From NCBI GenBank assembly GCA_028532985.1, contig JANCIK010000002.1, positions 3,596,001 through 3,660,000 of the forward strand: 64,000 bases of DNA. Reading direction: 5' to 3'. The position numbers and the translations under genes are program-made. The notes under the pieces were generated by a model. The model was not told the origin of the DNA, made no database searches, and saw only the letters and a list, made by a program, of their open reading frames with translations. Within the stretch, counting starts at the first letter, position 1. Every line of letters begins with the position of its first letter. This document shows positions 24,113 to 36,067 of this stretch, piece after piece. This DNA comes from Stropharia rugosoannulata (taxonomy: Eukaryota; Basidiomycota; Agaricomycetes; Agaricales; Strophariaceae).

Positions 24113-25191
24113 GGTGTGGTGGAGAAGAAGCGGGAAATATTTGTAGTCTGTTATGAGAAATAAAAGAGCATGGCAGGTGGGTATAGGAAGGGATAAATAA
24201 TGAAGGCTGCTCCCAAACGGTTGGACCGGATCTGGATTGAGCTCGCTGCCCAAGTCAGCGGCGGGTGCGCTACTTAGTATCCACGTGATAGGTCAATCCG
24301 AGTCTTATTCAATGATCTGCGGCGTAGTGCCATTCAATAGGGGTCATCAGGCTCACGCAGGTTCCACGCAGGTCGAGCATTGGGTTCAAAGTGGAATGAT
24401 TTTGAAGAGCCAGGTGGTGGATTCAAATCTCAAGCTGGACTCAATGATGGAGATCTAAATGTACTATACACCACTAACTAGCTTGATGTTGGCTTGATGT
24501 TCTTGAATTAATCATGTTGCTATTATTGTTGGCCAAGATTAACGTGAATCTGAGGCAAATCTGAGGTAGTGACTTCCGACAGCGAGAGTCGATCGAGAAG
24601 TTATGATTGACTTTAAAGGACTGGTTTGAGAGCTTGAAGCATTTTTTGTTTTGGGAAATTCAGATAGCTTAACAAATGCAGAGACAAGACTGGACCGCGT
24701 AGTTGTTTGAAGGAGGCGCTGAACCCAGTACTACGACCGGCAGGAGTCGAGATGGGGATGAAGGTCAACAGAGGCGGCTGTCATCCTTTTCCTGATTTTC
24801 CGATGAGCCTATAGCAAAGTGTTCAATCCAATAGCTCATCCGAACTTACAACTTTCACTTCTTTGTGCCATAATTACGGTACCATACATGTTTGACTAAA
24901 ATAAGTACTACCTCAGAAAGTATCTTTCAACTTTCTTTTCCATAAAGTAGTGCCAATCCGACGCCACAAAGCGTTATGCATTTTCCCGTCTCCTGTAAAT
25001 TGTATCATACAGAATACCAATGAGTCGATTGGGGATGGTAACAAAAATATAATATGTCGTACAGTAAAATAGTAGTGAATCTAATGAACATGACAGAAAA
25101 TCGTAACAAAAGTCAAACAAAGGTACAATTGCAATAGATTGTAGCAGTTCACACCAAAATGCCCAAAGTCAGAGATGATAAGTGGACGCTG
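24113..25191. other. Intergenic: coiled-coil gene promoter and IRA1 3' region
   Basis: About 1.1 kb without a supported gene. Short direct repeats occur (for example tagcttgatgttggcttgatgtt near 24480-24503 and adjacent 'ctgaggcaaatctgaggt'). The right part is AT-rich. Confidence 0.5.
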
Positions 25192-28100
25192 TCATGATAT
25201 CATGATTGCAATCAAGGCGGGTATCCAGTTGATCATTTTCGTGGCCACGCCACGATTTGATGGAAGGAATGTGTAGTTACATGCGATGCCTTGCATGTCC
25301 AGATCTTCGAGCGCATTCAGATGACTTCGGCCAGGTAGCACTGAGTTCTCCTCGACGATACCGAGCGTTGACGTTGAGCCAGATTTGATATTGTCTTGCA
25401 GGGCAACGCGGAAGATGTTTGAGACAGACTTGATAATGTTCGGATTAGACGACACAGCGAAAGTATCTCTTATGCGGTCCTGCAAAGTCTCATATCTAAA
25501 GCCACGACGATCAGCGGCGTAAACAGGGTACATGCAAAAGGACGACTTACGTTATGGCAATAATATCTGGATAGGTTTCGGAAAGGGTGGATAGCAGACC
25601 ATAGAGCATTTGCGTTTCCGCATCGTCGCCCTGCGCAGTGAGCAGCATCGTTCCTGTGAACGAAGCAACAAGCAGTGCCATGTCCGGGTCATCAATGGCG
25701 AGGATATCAATGGGTATATTGGGTATTGCGGTATCGTCTTCAACGTCATCTGAAATTCCGGATTCGGCAATCCATTCGTCTGGAAGATGAGCATCTTTCA
25801 AAAGCTGACGATAACTTTTTGGAGTGCATGACGCCGCAATCAATCCAAGGAAATATCCGATGATTTCTCTGAAAGGGGTGGGTGCGGCGCCGTTTGCGTC
25901 TCCGTTAATCATGCCCTTACCAGACGCTGACGTGACTCGCAGAAGGGATCGTAAAACAGCCACTGTCGAGTCTTTCAATTGAGTGTGTCGCATTCCTTTG
26001 AAAACGATCGAGGCCAGGGCAATCGAAAAGTTAGTTCTGAAGTTGATTTTGAGTAAGTCGTCCAACTGCGAAGTAATTGTTTCAAGAGGCTCCCTAGCCA
26101 CTAGTAGTACGTCTTCCACGGAGTCTCTGAGGAACATCCCTCTTTCCTCCATGTTTTCAAGAGAGACTCGGAGAAGCCATGCTGCTTCGTCATAGAAACC
26201 AATGTGACTAGACTGAAGCAGAGCCACTGCCAGCCAGAATATGACGCCAACATAGCGTGAAGTGTCAATGATTGCCGGCAATACCTTGCACATGCATCGC
26301 AGCATGCTCACAATAGTCAATGTGCAAGATTCGTTGGCCTTGCCCAGAGCGACTTGGAAGGCGACTAGGATTTGGTACATGAGGTCGTCATCGACTTCCG
26401 ATTGAGCGAGCGCTGCAATGGATACAAATGCTCTTGTTTGCACTACTGGTGACTGCTGGAACGCGGCTGAAATAACCAGGGTCATCCACCTGACCTTCCA
26501 TGTGTTGCACAGCCCTAAAAACCACCGTTAGACCAGGAATTTTAATGAAAGACGTTAACTGACCTATGCTTCCCGACGACATTTCCAGTATTTTGACAAA
26601 AAGGGAGACTAGTTTCTCCGCATTGTCAAGAATCTCCTTGTCGTTGGCATAATCCACTCCTGTGTACTCGCTGGTGGCCGTTTCCCGTTTCAAACCAAAC
26701 AACCGTAGGCTCTCTGGTGTGCTGCAGAGATTGATAAGCTCCATCAAAGAGGCTTCGGTACTGTCGTCCGGTCGAGCAATATATAGAGATTGGAGAAGGT
26801 TCATGATGATACCGTACGCTGATTTCCGTACAAGGACTGGGCCATCTGCTGCAAACAAGGATACCAGATATAAAGTCTCGGGAACATACATGTAGTTAAT
26901 CCCAGGTTGGGTGGACTGCGACCCAACCACAAGGAATAATCGGACCAAAATTGCGATCTCACTCCAATTCGGATGGTCCACGAGTGTATTAGTTGACTTT
27001 GCAGCAAATTTACTCAAAGCCTGAAGAAGGCACATAATGTCAAAATGACGAGCTTGTAATGAAATGTGTAACTACGTACCTTCCGTAGCTTACCCATCAT
27101 TCGGCCTCTGACATGAAGAGAAGACAAAGAGGCTAATATATGCGATATCACCTCGCAGCGTCGTGTTCCCAGACCTCCATCTGCGGCAGTGCGAACTAAT
27201 TCGTCGATGATCATGTCGAGGATTGTCGTATCTAGTACAGCAACTTCCGCCCATATATGCTTCTGAATGGTCGACGTTATCTATGGACGTAGTTAGAACT
27301 TATGTTCAAGCAAAACGTCAGACAACTAATTTACGTACCTCGGGGAATGTCAACGACAGGTCTGCCAAGGTGCGGACACAATCTCGTAACCGGGCTCCAG
27401 ATCGCTCATACAGAGCATGAGTCGGATTGGCGAAGTGAGATAAGTTTTTGATCCAAGGGCTCATATACTGTAGACAGTGAATTCGCTGTGCCATAGATGC
27501 TTTATCCATGCCTGTCATAGCCGAACAAACTTCGTGGATAAAATCCAGTGTTAGTTGAGGCGCAAACTCTGCTAATTTTTCGCTCAATCGAGCAACAAAC
27601 GAAATCGGATCCCCGGAGATAAAGCCAGCTAAATTTTGAAAAGTAATAAGCATCTTGATTGGACCCATTTTTTTTTTTAAAAAAAAGTGTGATACCTTTA
27701 GGGGCAACAATCGGACTCTTGTCATATTTAAGGTAGCTGCAAACGGCACCCAGAAGGTCGTATGCTGCACCGCGAAGCTCCTCGTCATTTAGATCCACGC
27801 TAAGAAAGCCGACATGTAGGAGAGTTGCTGGGACGTTTGCAAATATCGAGAATCGATCCGCCAGAGGAGTTGGTACTTCTTTCAGCCGTCCTTTTGCAGA
27901 ACGGACAGCCTGATTCATTGTTTAGTAAGTGCATGGACATTAACTCTCTATCTTACCTTGGCAATGTTATCCCTTGACGGAGAGGATAAATAAACTGTTA
28001 TACCTGACCTGCGACGGATAATGAATTCATGTGGTTCTTGACCCACAGCTACGTTATAAATGTCGCTGACATCCGCTAGAGGAATCAACTCTGTTGATTT

Positions 28101-31100
28101 GCAAGATAAAGCGGGGGAGATTGGCAACGACTTGACCTGCATAATATAAAAACGTGTCGAGTTTCGACGGCCAATTTTAACAATCTGGCGCACTTACAGA
28201 TGTCAGCCGGATGTGGGTGGCACACACAAACAGAGAGACTGGCATTCGTAAGACTGTCTTCAGAATTACGTCGGAAAACGTCTCGCGATGTTCTTGTTCC
28301 AAGGATACTAATAAAAAAAGATTACTTAACGTCAATCAGAATTGTAGGAACATTAGTCAACTCACTCGGGTAGACCAGGCTAGGCAGGGCCTCGGTTTGC
28401 ACATCTCTCATCAGGTCCAAAACGGACGTATAAACCTTGATATCACGGCAGAATGGCGCACCTTCCGGTGAACATATATGTAAACATTTCTGCGAGCGAA
28501 AGACGAAAATGCAATGACTTACCTGCTGATATATTGTACAAGCGCCTCAGGTATCTCTGCATCAAAAGATTCGGGTTCAGAATCCGTATAGTGTCAAACC
28601 TCGTTCGAATATCAGATGGGATGAGCTCAGCACAGAATTTTAGCCATTGAAGGGGTAGTTCAGAAGAGGAGGTAAATGAAGTGCAGTCCAAGATGATATC
28701 AAAAGAACGGGAGCGATAAATTTCTGAAGACAACATCTACACCAAATAATCAGTGATTCCGAAACATAGAAGATTATTTGACGATATACCTTGAGTATGT
28801 GATACATAAGCAATTCAATATTCAAAGCCTCTACATCGACGGTCGACAGTCGAAGAACAAAAACAGCCACGGCCGACTATAGAAGCATTTTGAGCAACTA
28901 TGACCACGCAATGGTTCCATATGAACATACTTGGACATTGGTTTCAGAAAAAATATTCTCCACGGGAGTTGTGTCTCGGTCAGCATGACGAGCCATGAAA
29001 TCAAGATATTCTCTGTGCTCATTTGAGGAATATGGTGATAACCTTGGATTTTCCAAAGGAGGACCAAGATCCACAAGTAATGCGCACAAGCTATCCCATG
29101 CCCGTTTCCCTGTAACAGCTGTTGTGTCACCATGGGCAGAAGGTCTGGAAAGACTGAGAAGTTCTTTTCCAATCTTGTCGGCATGCTTGTGAAAGAAACG
29201 ATGAAGAACAATGACATCCGTCGGGTCGTTTATAGTACCCGCCCATTGATCATTTTTATCGTCGTGTGCCGTGGGATATTTCTACTGAATGTGTTAGTAT
29301 GAGAATACAAGAGAATTTGGATACCCACATGAAGCTCAGATAAAAAGCGAGTGACGTTTTTGATATTTTTTCCTAGGAACTTGTTTAGAGTCATCATATG
29401 GCGCTCCTTCCCGAAAAAGATATTGTTGGCCAGGTTTTGAATGATTTTAGCAATCACCATTAAGCCACGTCGAAACGCTACAGCATTCACTCCTTTCGGA
29501 ATTTCAAGATCAATTATCTCAGGTGTGACTACCGCAGGAGATATAAATCTTTGAGATATATTAGTTGCTGACGGGATTATTTTAAGAATGTTGCGCACCT
29601 AAGGAAGATAAAGGCTCCCATAGCTGCATATTTTGCATCAGGCCATACTTCGCTCCTTTTTTTAAAAAAAAAAAAAAGGCAAAGAAAAACCAATCAGCAA
29701 TTGCAGATAAATGGCAACCGGACATTGATAAACTTACACTACCTTGCCGATATGTGCACATATATCTCGAAACATTCTGTATTATACGTTAGATGCATTT
29801 ACAACGGCAAGTTAACAAAAAATACCCACCCAGGAACCGCAGGCAGCGAAGACGTCAAGAGTTCTATGAACTTTTGGGCAACATGCTCAATGGTCTTTTG
29901 ATTTTGAAGTACAGCCTGTTCTGACGTCCTGTCGGGGTCCATCTCAAAGTTACTGCCTTCAGGCAGATCGTGCATAACGGTAATGAGCGGTCCAACCAAG
30001 CTTCGAAGGTATTGGTAGCCGTGAAGCTTCGCGAATGCGGACAAAAAGCGCGTACAAGTTGAGTTGCTTCTGAAAAGTCCAGACTCATTTTCTGGATAAA
30101 AATTTCAATATCGCAATTAACATAGTTTGATACGAGCGTACCTGTCTGCGCTACTTCTCGCTCGATCATAAGTTTAATGAGCTTCAAGAGGGAAGCGCGA
30201 TTATCGAAGATGTTGAGGAGAACGGAAATCATCATCTCAACCTCGCCCGGGGGGCAAATCTCGCAGATAGTCATAGCAAGTACCATCTCAAAAACAGATG
30301 ATAAGTCGCATGAGACACATAGGAACTCGCCTTGCAACTTACATCAGAACCTCGGACCAACTGGAAAAAATCATGTCAGCTGGGAGAGGATGAGTAAGGG
30401 AAGCGCTAAAATATCTACCTCACAAAGAGATACATGCCGAGCCTTTGTTGAGATATTATCCTCGCGCTCGAAAACAGTGCCTTGACCGACCACTCTTGCA
30501 AATACTCTGGCGAATATGGTTCGTTTTCGGCTATCAGAATCGTATGCGAGTGGCAGGCATTGTTTGAAACCACCCTCAGAGTTTGCGATAACCAGGGATG
30601 TGAGCCCAGTAATAACTAACTCGCGAAGTTCTGCTTCTTTTTGTGACGCACGGAGTCTCTATACATAGAATAATTTAGGACCTGTCATTCTAGGATTAAA
30701 TGTAATAATACCTGATTGATAGAACCATGCTCTGAAACAGCATCGGAGCTCTGTAGAGAGATGCGCGTAAGTACTAAACATTGTGGATTGCTTACCCTTG
30801 CTCACCACAGGCGCGTCGTATTGTAATGTCTCTAAGCTGTTCAGTAATGCAGAGGAATACTTGTTGAAAACGCGCGAAACAACATGCACAGTATCATCCC
30901 CGGTGCTGGAAGAATCAGGAGTACTTAATTCAAGGCGATCCAGCAGTTTGACAACTGCGCGAAGACAAGCCATGTTCAGATCATTACCAGGCTGACCGGA
31001 AGATTCTGGCTGAGTACTCTGTCAGATAATGTGAATATATGCAGCATTATCTCTCGACAAAACTAACCTTTGCCTGAGACATCCACGCCAATATCCTATC

Positions 31101-34100
31101 GAGGATCTGATGGCGCGTTGGACCGTCTTGGCGGACCATGAATGACTCCGTCCTTGAGCAAACGATCTCAACCAGATTGCAGAACTTGATTTTAATCCGA
31201 GTAACAGATATCGATGGGGGGAAACGGTTGATGAATGAGGAAAGTGTTAGTGTTGTACCACTCATATCAACGTTCATGACATCCTCCAAGGTGACTTGGA
31301 CATTTTCAGTAACAAGTTTGAGTATGGAGATAATCTAATGAAGTTCAATAATAATTCAATAGGATGCCGTAGAAAACATACCTGATCCAGAACAAGACTG
31401 AATGTGTCCATGTCAATCAATTCCTCCAATCGGTCTTCCAGCCTGAGAAGAGCCCTGTGAAGATGATTTAGTCCTGATATTATGCTGAAGTATATTTTTA
31501 CCTACTCTTCCATATTTCTGAGAAGCCGTCCGTACAACCGCGGGCTCAATTCAGTACCCAGCGCCTCCCTTACAACGTCACGGATCTGCATATCTCCAGC
31601 ATGCAGCAAACCAACAAGGTCTCCAATGAAATCTTCAACAAGAGGGACAGGATTTGGCACTACACGTATTTTATCAGGGAGGTGCTGCATAGGAATGGAA
31701 TCGTTTAGCCGAAGCGTCTGGCTTTCCTGTAGGCAAGACCCTCCAAGGGCCGCTAAAAACAAGGTCAAGTTTTGCCACTGGAAGCGAATTTCCTAAAACG
31801 ATGATGCCATTATTTTCAGTCTTGCCAGTGCAGAAAGGCACATACCTGCTCCTGCGAAGTCGCTTGGCTGCGCACACTTTCTCCGCCGTCACTCGACGTG
31901 ACATCAGCAAGCGAAGCAATTATGATCTCGTTCAGAGATCTCCAGCGCCAATAACATTCTTCCCAGACAATGATATGTATACCAGAAGAAAAGGACAGAA
32001 TCCTAACTAGCTTCCTGATCCTCTTCTGGTGCGTCAGACGGCCTAGAACAGTCATATAAATTGATCAGCACGCGACGAATATCTGACATCAGAATATTTA
32101 AACGGACCAGCAACGGTTATTCGAGGATCACCTAACTGCTCGTAGATTGGGTTCCGTGTAGATCGATCCACTTCTGTAATAGTAGTGTTTACGGGGGCAT
32201 TGGGTTGCCGCTCGGCATGGGAAATAAGGCGCAGCCCTTTAGCTGCCATATGCGATATATCATTATCTACAGATGTTAAAGAGACAAGGAAGGCAATTTC
32301 TGCGAGTGCAAAGGCAGGCATTCTGTCGGGGTCTACCTGTATCTCTTTGAGACGAGGGCGCTGGTATCAAGATGTACCTATTAGCACAACAATCACACAT
32401 GATAGAATAAATACTTACATCGGATTTCACCAGATACGTCTCAATAACCTGGTGGGCAACGCCCATCCATAGTCGCTGAGAATCCAGGTCAGCTCTCGCC
32501 TGCAGAAGATTACTCGATGCGCTAATCAAAGTGACGGGCCTAGAAGTGCCAAGTCAGCGAGCATTCGACGCCTAACTGCCACATAAAGGGGTCTCCAACG
32601 TACAATGACGACTTGACGATTTCAAGCAAAACCTTGTTTGAATCCTGGCCCACGACAAAAGTCGACTCACAGATCTTGCGAAGCGTGCTTGCTTGCGAGA
32701 TCTTGACCGACGTATCGATAGGTGCTTCCCATAATTTCACAGTAACATGTGCCCAGCTGTGAACTTCGTCGGTGTTGTCGATTCCGTTGGTGAAGAACAT
32801 AGGCGTCGCGCGCCACAGAGATAGGATGCCGAGGATGAGAATTTCCCTGTCGGTGAGAGGTTCAGGGAATGAACGCTTAGCCTTTGGACGCGCAGCCGGC
32901 CTCTTCTGCACACCATACTGATCGATCTCTGAGCGACGCAACCCAACGCTCTGCGACAATACATAAATACGTCTTAAGAGGACAAAATAAACAAGACCCA
33001 CCCTTAATATCTCACGACATCGAGCAGACACCGTCCCAGCCAACTCGAACAGTTCTTTTTGGTACGGGAACCTGTGAGCATCTTGGACAAGGGTTAGGCA
33101 AGCACGGATGGCACATGTCTTCACAGGGTCCGAACGCTCTGCTTCCATGCATGCGCGGAATACCTGTGTGGAGTCTTCGAACGGCAGGAATCGGAAAATA
33201 GCCACGAGCGCCTCGGCGTAGAGAGCCATGTCGATATCGTCGTGCGACTCCCAGAAAGGTCGGCGGTTGGTACCAGTTTGATAAAGCGCAGTCTGTAGGC
33301 AGAAATGAGTCTTCTCATGCGCATGTATAAGCAAAGGGGAGCGAAAGTACCTTTATGTCGTGCGCAACGTCTGTGGCCACCATGCGTAGCGGAACCTCGC
33401 CCTCCGGATCAATGAAGGCGGCGCACCTGCATAGATCTACAACACAAGCAAGGGCAACCTCAGAGAGTTTCGAGTTGCTCGTAATATGCTTGTTGACCGC
33501 ATCCACGAATTTCTGTTCCTGCCAATTATCATGTCAGAATCTACGTGCATCCGGAAAATAGATGAGCAAGTACCACTTTTCTGCCCTTGTGGGCGCTGGT
33601 GTTGTAGTTGTAGTTCGGGTCTATGCGATCAGCTGTCGTGCAATGCAGAATCGCCATGGTCGGCCAAAATATCCTCTCGCCGCCGAGAGGCACCATACTA
33701 TACAGCAAATCAAATAAGCGCTCTGGCGCACCCTCCATGCGTCCGCGCGTGCGGATGCATTCGTTATATTCACCAGGGAAGAGGTCTACCCAGTTCCATA
33801 CCGCCGAGCGCAGGTGCATCGCGATAGCGCGTTGCGCCTCGCTTCGCATGTTCACCATCAGCGAGGAGAGCTCTGCCACGCCCGTCAGCACAAAAGAGGT
33901 ATTACACACACATAAAATGGAACTTACGGCTAAGCAGCGCAACAAGTCGCACTCGGTCTAGCACGCTGTGCGAGATGAGATAAAGGTCAACGGTATCCAT
34001 GTTTGCTGTGTCGGCCGTATGCGACGCGAGGTACGTAATTTTCGCGGACAAGCGCTCGTGCACAACACTCCAGTTCGACGCGGATATATGGAAGATGACA

Positions 34101-35214
34101 CGGCCGACATACTTGGCAATGAGGTTGTTCACCGCCGTCGCGGAGCGGACAAACGAGATGTGCGTCTTCTCGTAGGCGGTGTTGGCCACCGGCAGGTGTA
34201 TGGTCGCGCGGATGTTAAGCTTGCCCGAGCGCACGGACGCGCCTGAACGTCGGTTCCGCAGTGGGCTACTACCCGTGCTCCCGCTACTGCCACTAGTATT
34301 TGAACTGGAGGGTGAAGCGAGCGGGCTGCCTTCATCAGCGGTGTTTGAAGCGGAGACGTTGTTAAGTCCGGGAGATGTATGCTCCTCATAGTCGCGGAAA
34401 GAGATATCGGTCGAGCGCGTGTGTAACATTAATGGCACGTCGGGAGTGGACGTCTGCCGCAGGAACAACACCATGACACTAAGGATATATTTGACACATG
34501 AGTCGTCTAGCGGCGGCGGCTCTTGCCACATTGGTGCCTCCGGTTGGAAACGGGCGCCGCTGCGCGAGGAGGGAGCATGCGTAGACGCGGGCGGCGGGGT
34601 GTCGGGCGTGTCATCCGTGCCGCGTGACCCGGGCGCCTGGTCGTACTGTGACCACCTCGAGGCCATTGCAATTGACAGAACCTTCAGAATGAAAAGCTGT
34701 GATTGTAGAACCTCGATCGTGAGATGTCCTGTGTGCATATCTACTTGCTACGTGCGGCAGAATTTGTTAATACATGAATTCTGAGGCAGGGATGGACATA
34801 ATGCACGAACCTTGGCGAGGCGGTCGAGGAGCTCTGTCAGCGCCCATGCAATCATGTCCAGAGAGTCCTTCGACAGCTCGACAAGCGTCTCCACGGCCTG
34901 CTGCATCGACTTATCCGCCTCGACACGCTCAAGCGAGAGGCCTGAGTTGCACGGCAGCTATTTGCTTTCAGTACTATATTTACATGACCAGCTTCCGCAG
35001 GGCAACACACCTTCTGCTTGAGCCGGTTAACCAAGACCTGGACTATCTTCTGCTGCGGGGTCGCGGAGACGCCGAGGGCGGCCATAGACTGATGAGATGA
35101 CATGCCCGACGCGAACATATGGTGCGACTCGGTCGTCCTGTGGACGAGGATGGTGCTTGAATTCGGCGTGCTGACCGCGGATGGCCCTACTGACGCTGAC
35201 GGGCGGCGTAGCAT
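25192..35214 (-). CDS. IRA1: Neurofibromin/IRA-type Ras GTPase-activating protein
   Basis: This is a 10-kb minus-strand gene from ATG 35214 (MLRRPSASVGPSAVSTPNSS) to stop 25192. It has roughly 40 short exons and an estimated 2,600 residues, close to the family's 2,800-3,000. The RasGAP domain (about 30340-29230) shows VLAMTICEICPPGEVE, then ENESGLFRSNSTCTRFLSAF with the arginine finger at 30069-30071, YLRSLVGPLI, FIFLR joined to FISPAVVTPE, and RRGLMVIAKIIQNLANN. The catalytic machinery is therefore intact. A Sec14/PH-like module follows (TRFDTIRILNPNLLMQRYL, EFIIRRRSGITVYLSSPSRD), then a long alpha-helical repeat region to the C-terminus (YETLQDRIRDTFAVSSNPN). It switches off Ras by accelerating GTP hydrolysis and so acts on cAMP/PKA and morphogenesis signalling. 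Two introns contain T-run/A-run palindromes. Individual exon ends were checked only around the GAP domain and termini. Confidence 0.92.
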
Positions 35215-36067
35215 GGCCCCAGGTAAATGTATGCGTTAACTTGCAGATGCTGTCGGCGTCGTCGTGGTTTCGTCTTCCGTGTGCGCGTGCGGACGTTGGG
35301 TGGCGAATGGGCTAAATTTTGGTACTGAGTGGGATCCACTGTTGCTCAGGAGCCCTTGCGACAGCGATATCGGAGGGCACTCCTGACAAAGGCGAGGGAA
35401 AGCGGCTGGATACTTGCCTCAACAGGAGGTGGGCGTCGGAAGCAGGTCGTCGTCTTTCATCTCAAGCTGCCGAGCCGTGCACCCCTAGCTGCAGGCTGAC
35501 TAAGCAAATAACTATCTTTACTGATAAACTGATCCTCTTCTGTTAATCAATACACTAGACAGATTGTTCTGCGGACACGACGATGTACAGAGACCTTGAG
35601 TAGCGATGCAGCCGCCCCGCATTACCGATGCGCTGGCGCGTGTTCTCAGCGGTGTGAGCTGGGGAGATCGTTGATCAGGATCGTGATGTGTGCCGAGAAG
35701 GCCATGAGTCATGGAAACGACAGACAATGTGCAGCTATAATAGACATGCGGATTGGGAACAATGGGGCCGCGGGGCAGACAATGGCGAGGACAATGGAGG
35801 CACAGCCACTGGACCTACAACTTCCTACAGGAGGGCGAGCATTGTGACTGATTTGGCCGGGCGTTGTTGACGGTGGTGAGGAATCAGGGGCGCGGGAAAC
35901 TGGCCTCTTCATTTCTCCACTCCGCAAATTTGAAACGGCAACGCAGCTGCAGCGGCTTGGACCCTCCCGCTTTCCTCTCGTCTTCGCTCTCTTGATTGCT
36001 CTCTATTCTGTTTGCACATCACTTTGCTTCCTCGCTATCTTCTTGCTTCATTTCGTAAATATCTCTG
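35215..36067. promoter_or_regulatory. Divergent promoter region between IRA1 and the Nam8-like gene
   Basis: The 853-bp stretch separates the start codons of two genes reading away from each other. The last 100 bases before the plus-strand ATG are CT-rich, as is usual in fungal promoters and 5' UTRs. No TATA box is evident. Small open frames here lack homology. Confidence 0.5.

Noticed and set aside
33902..34784. Plus-strand frames (92, 70 and 121 residues) in the IRA1 5' part
   Set aside because: They are antisense to a continuous IRA1 exon and lack motifs.
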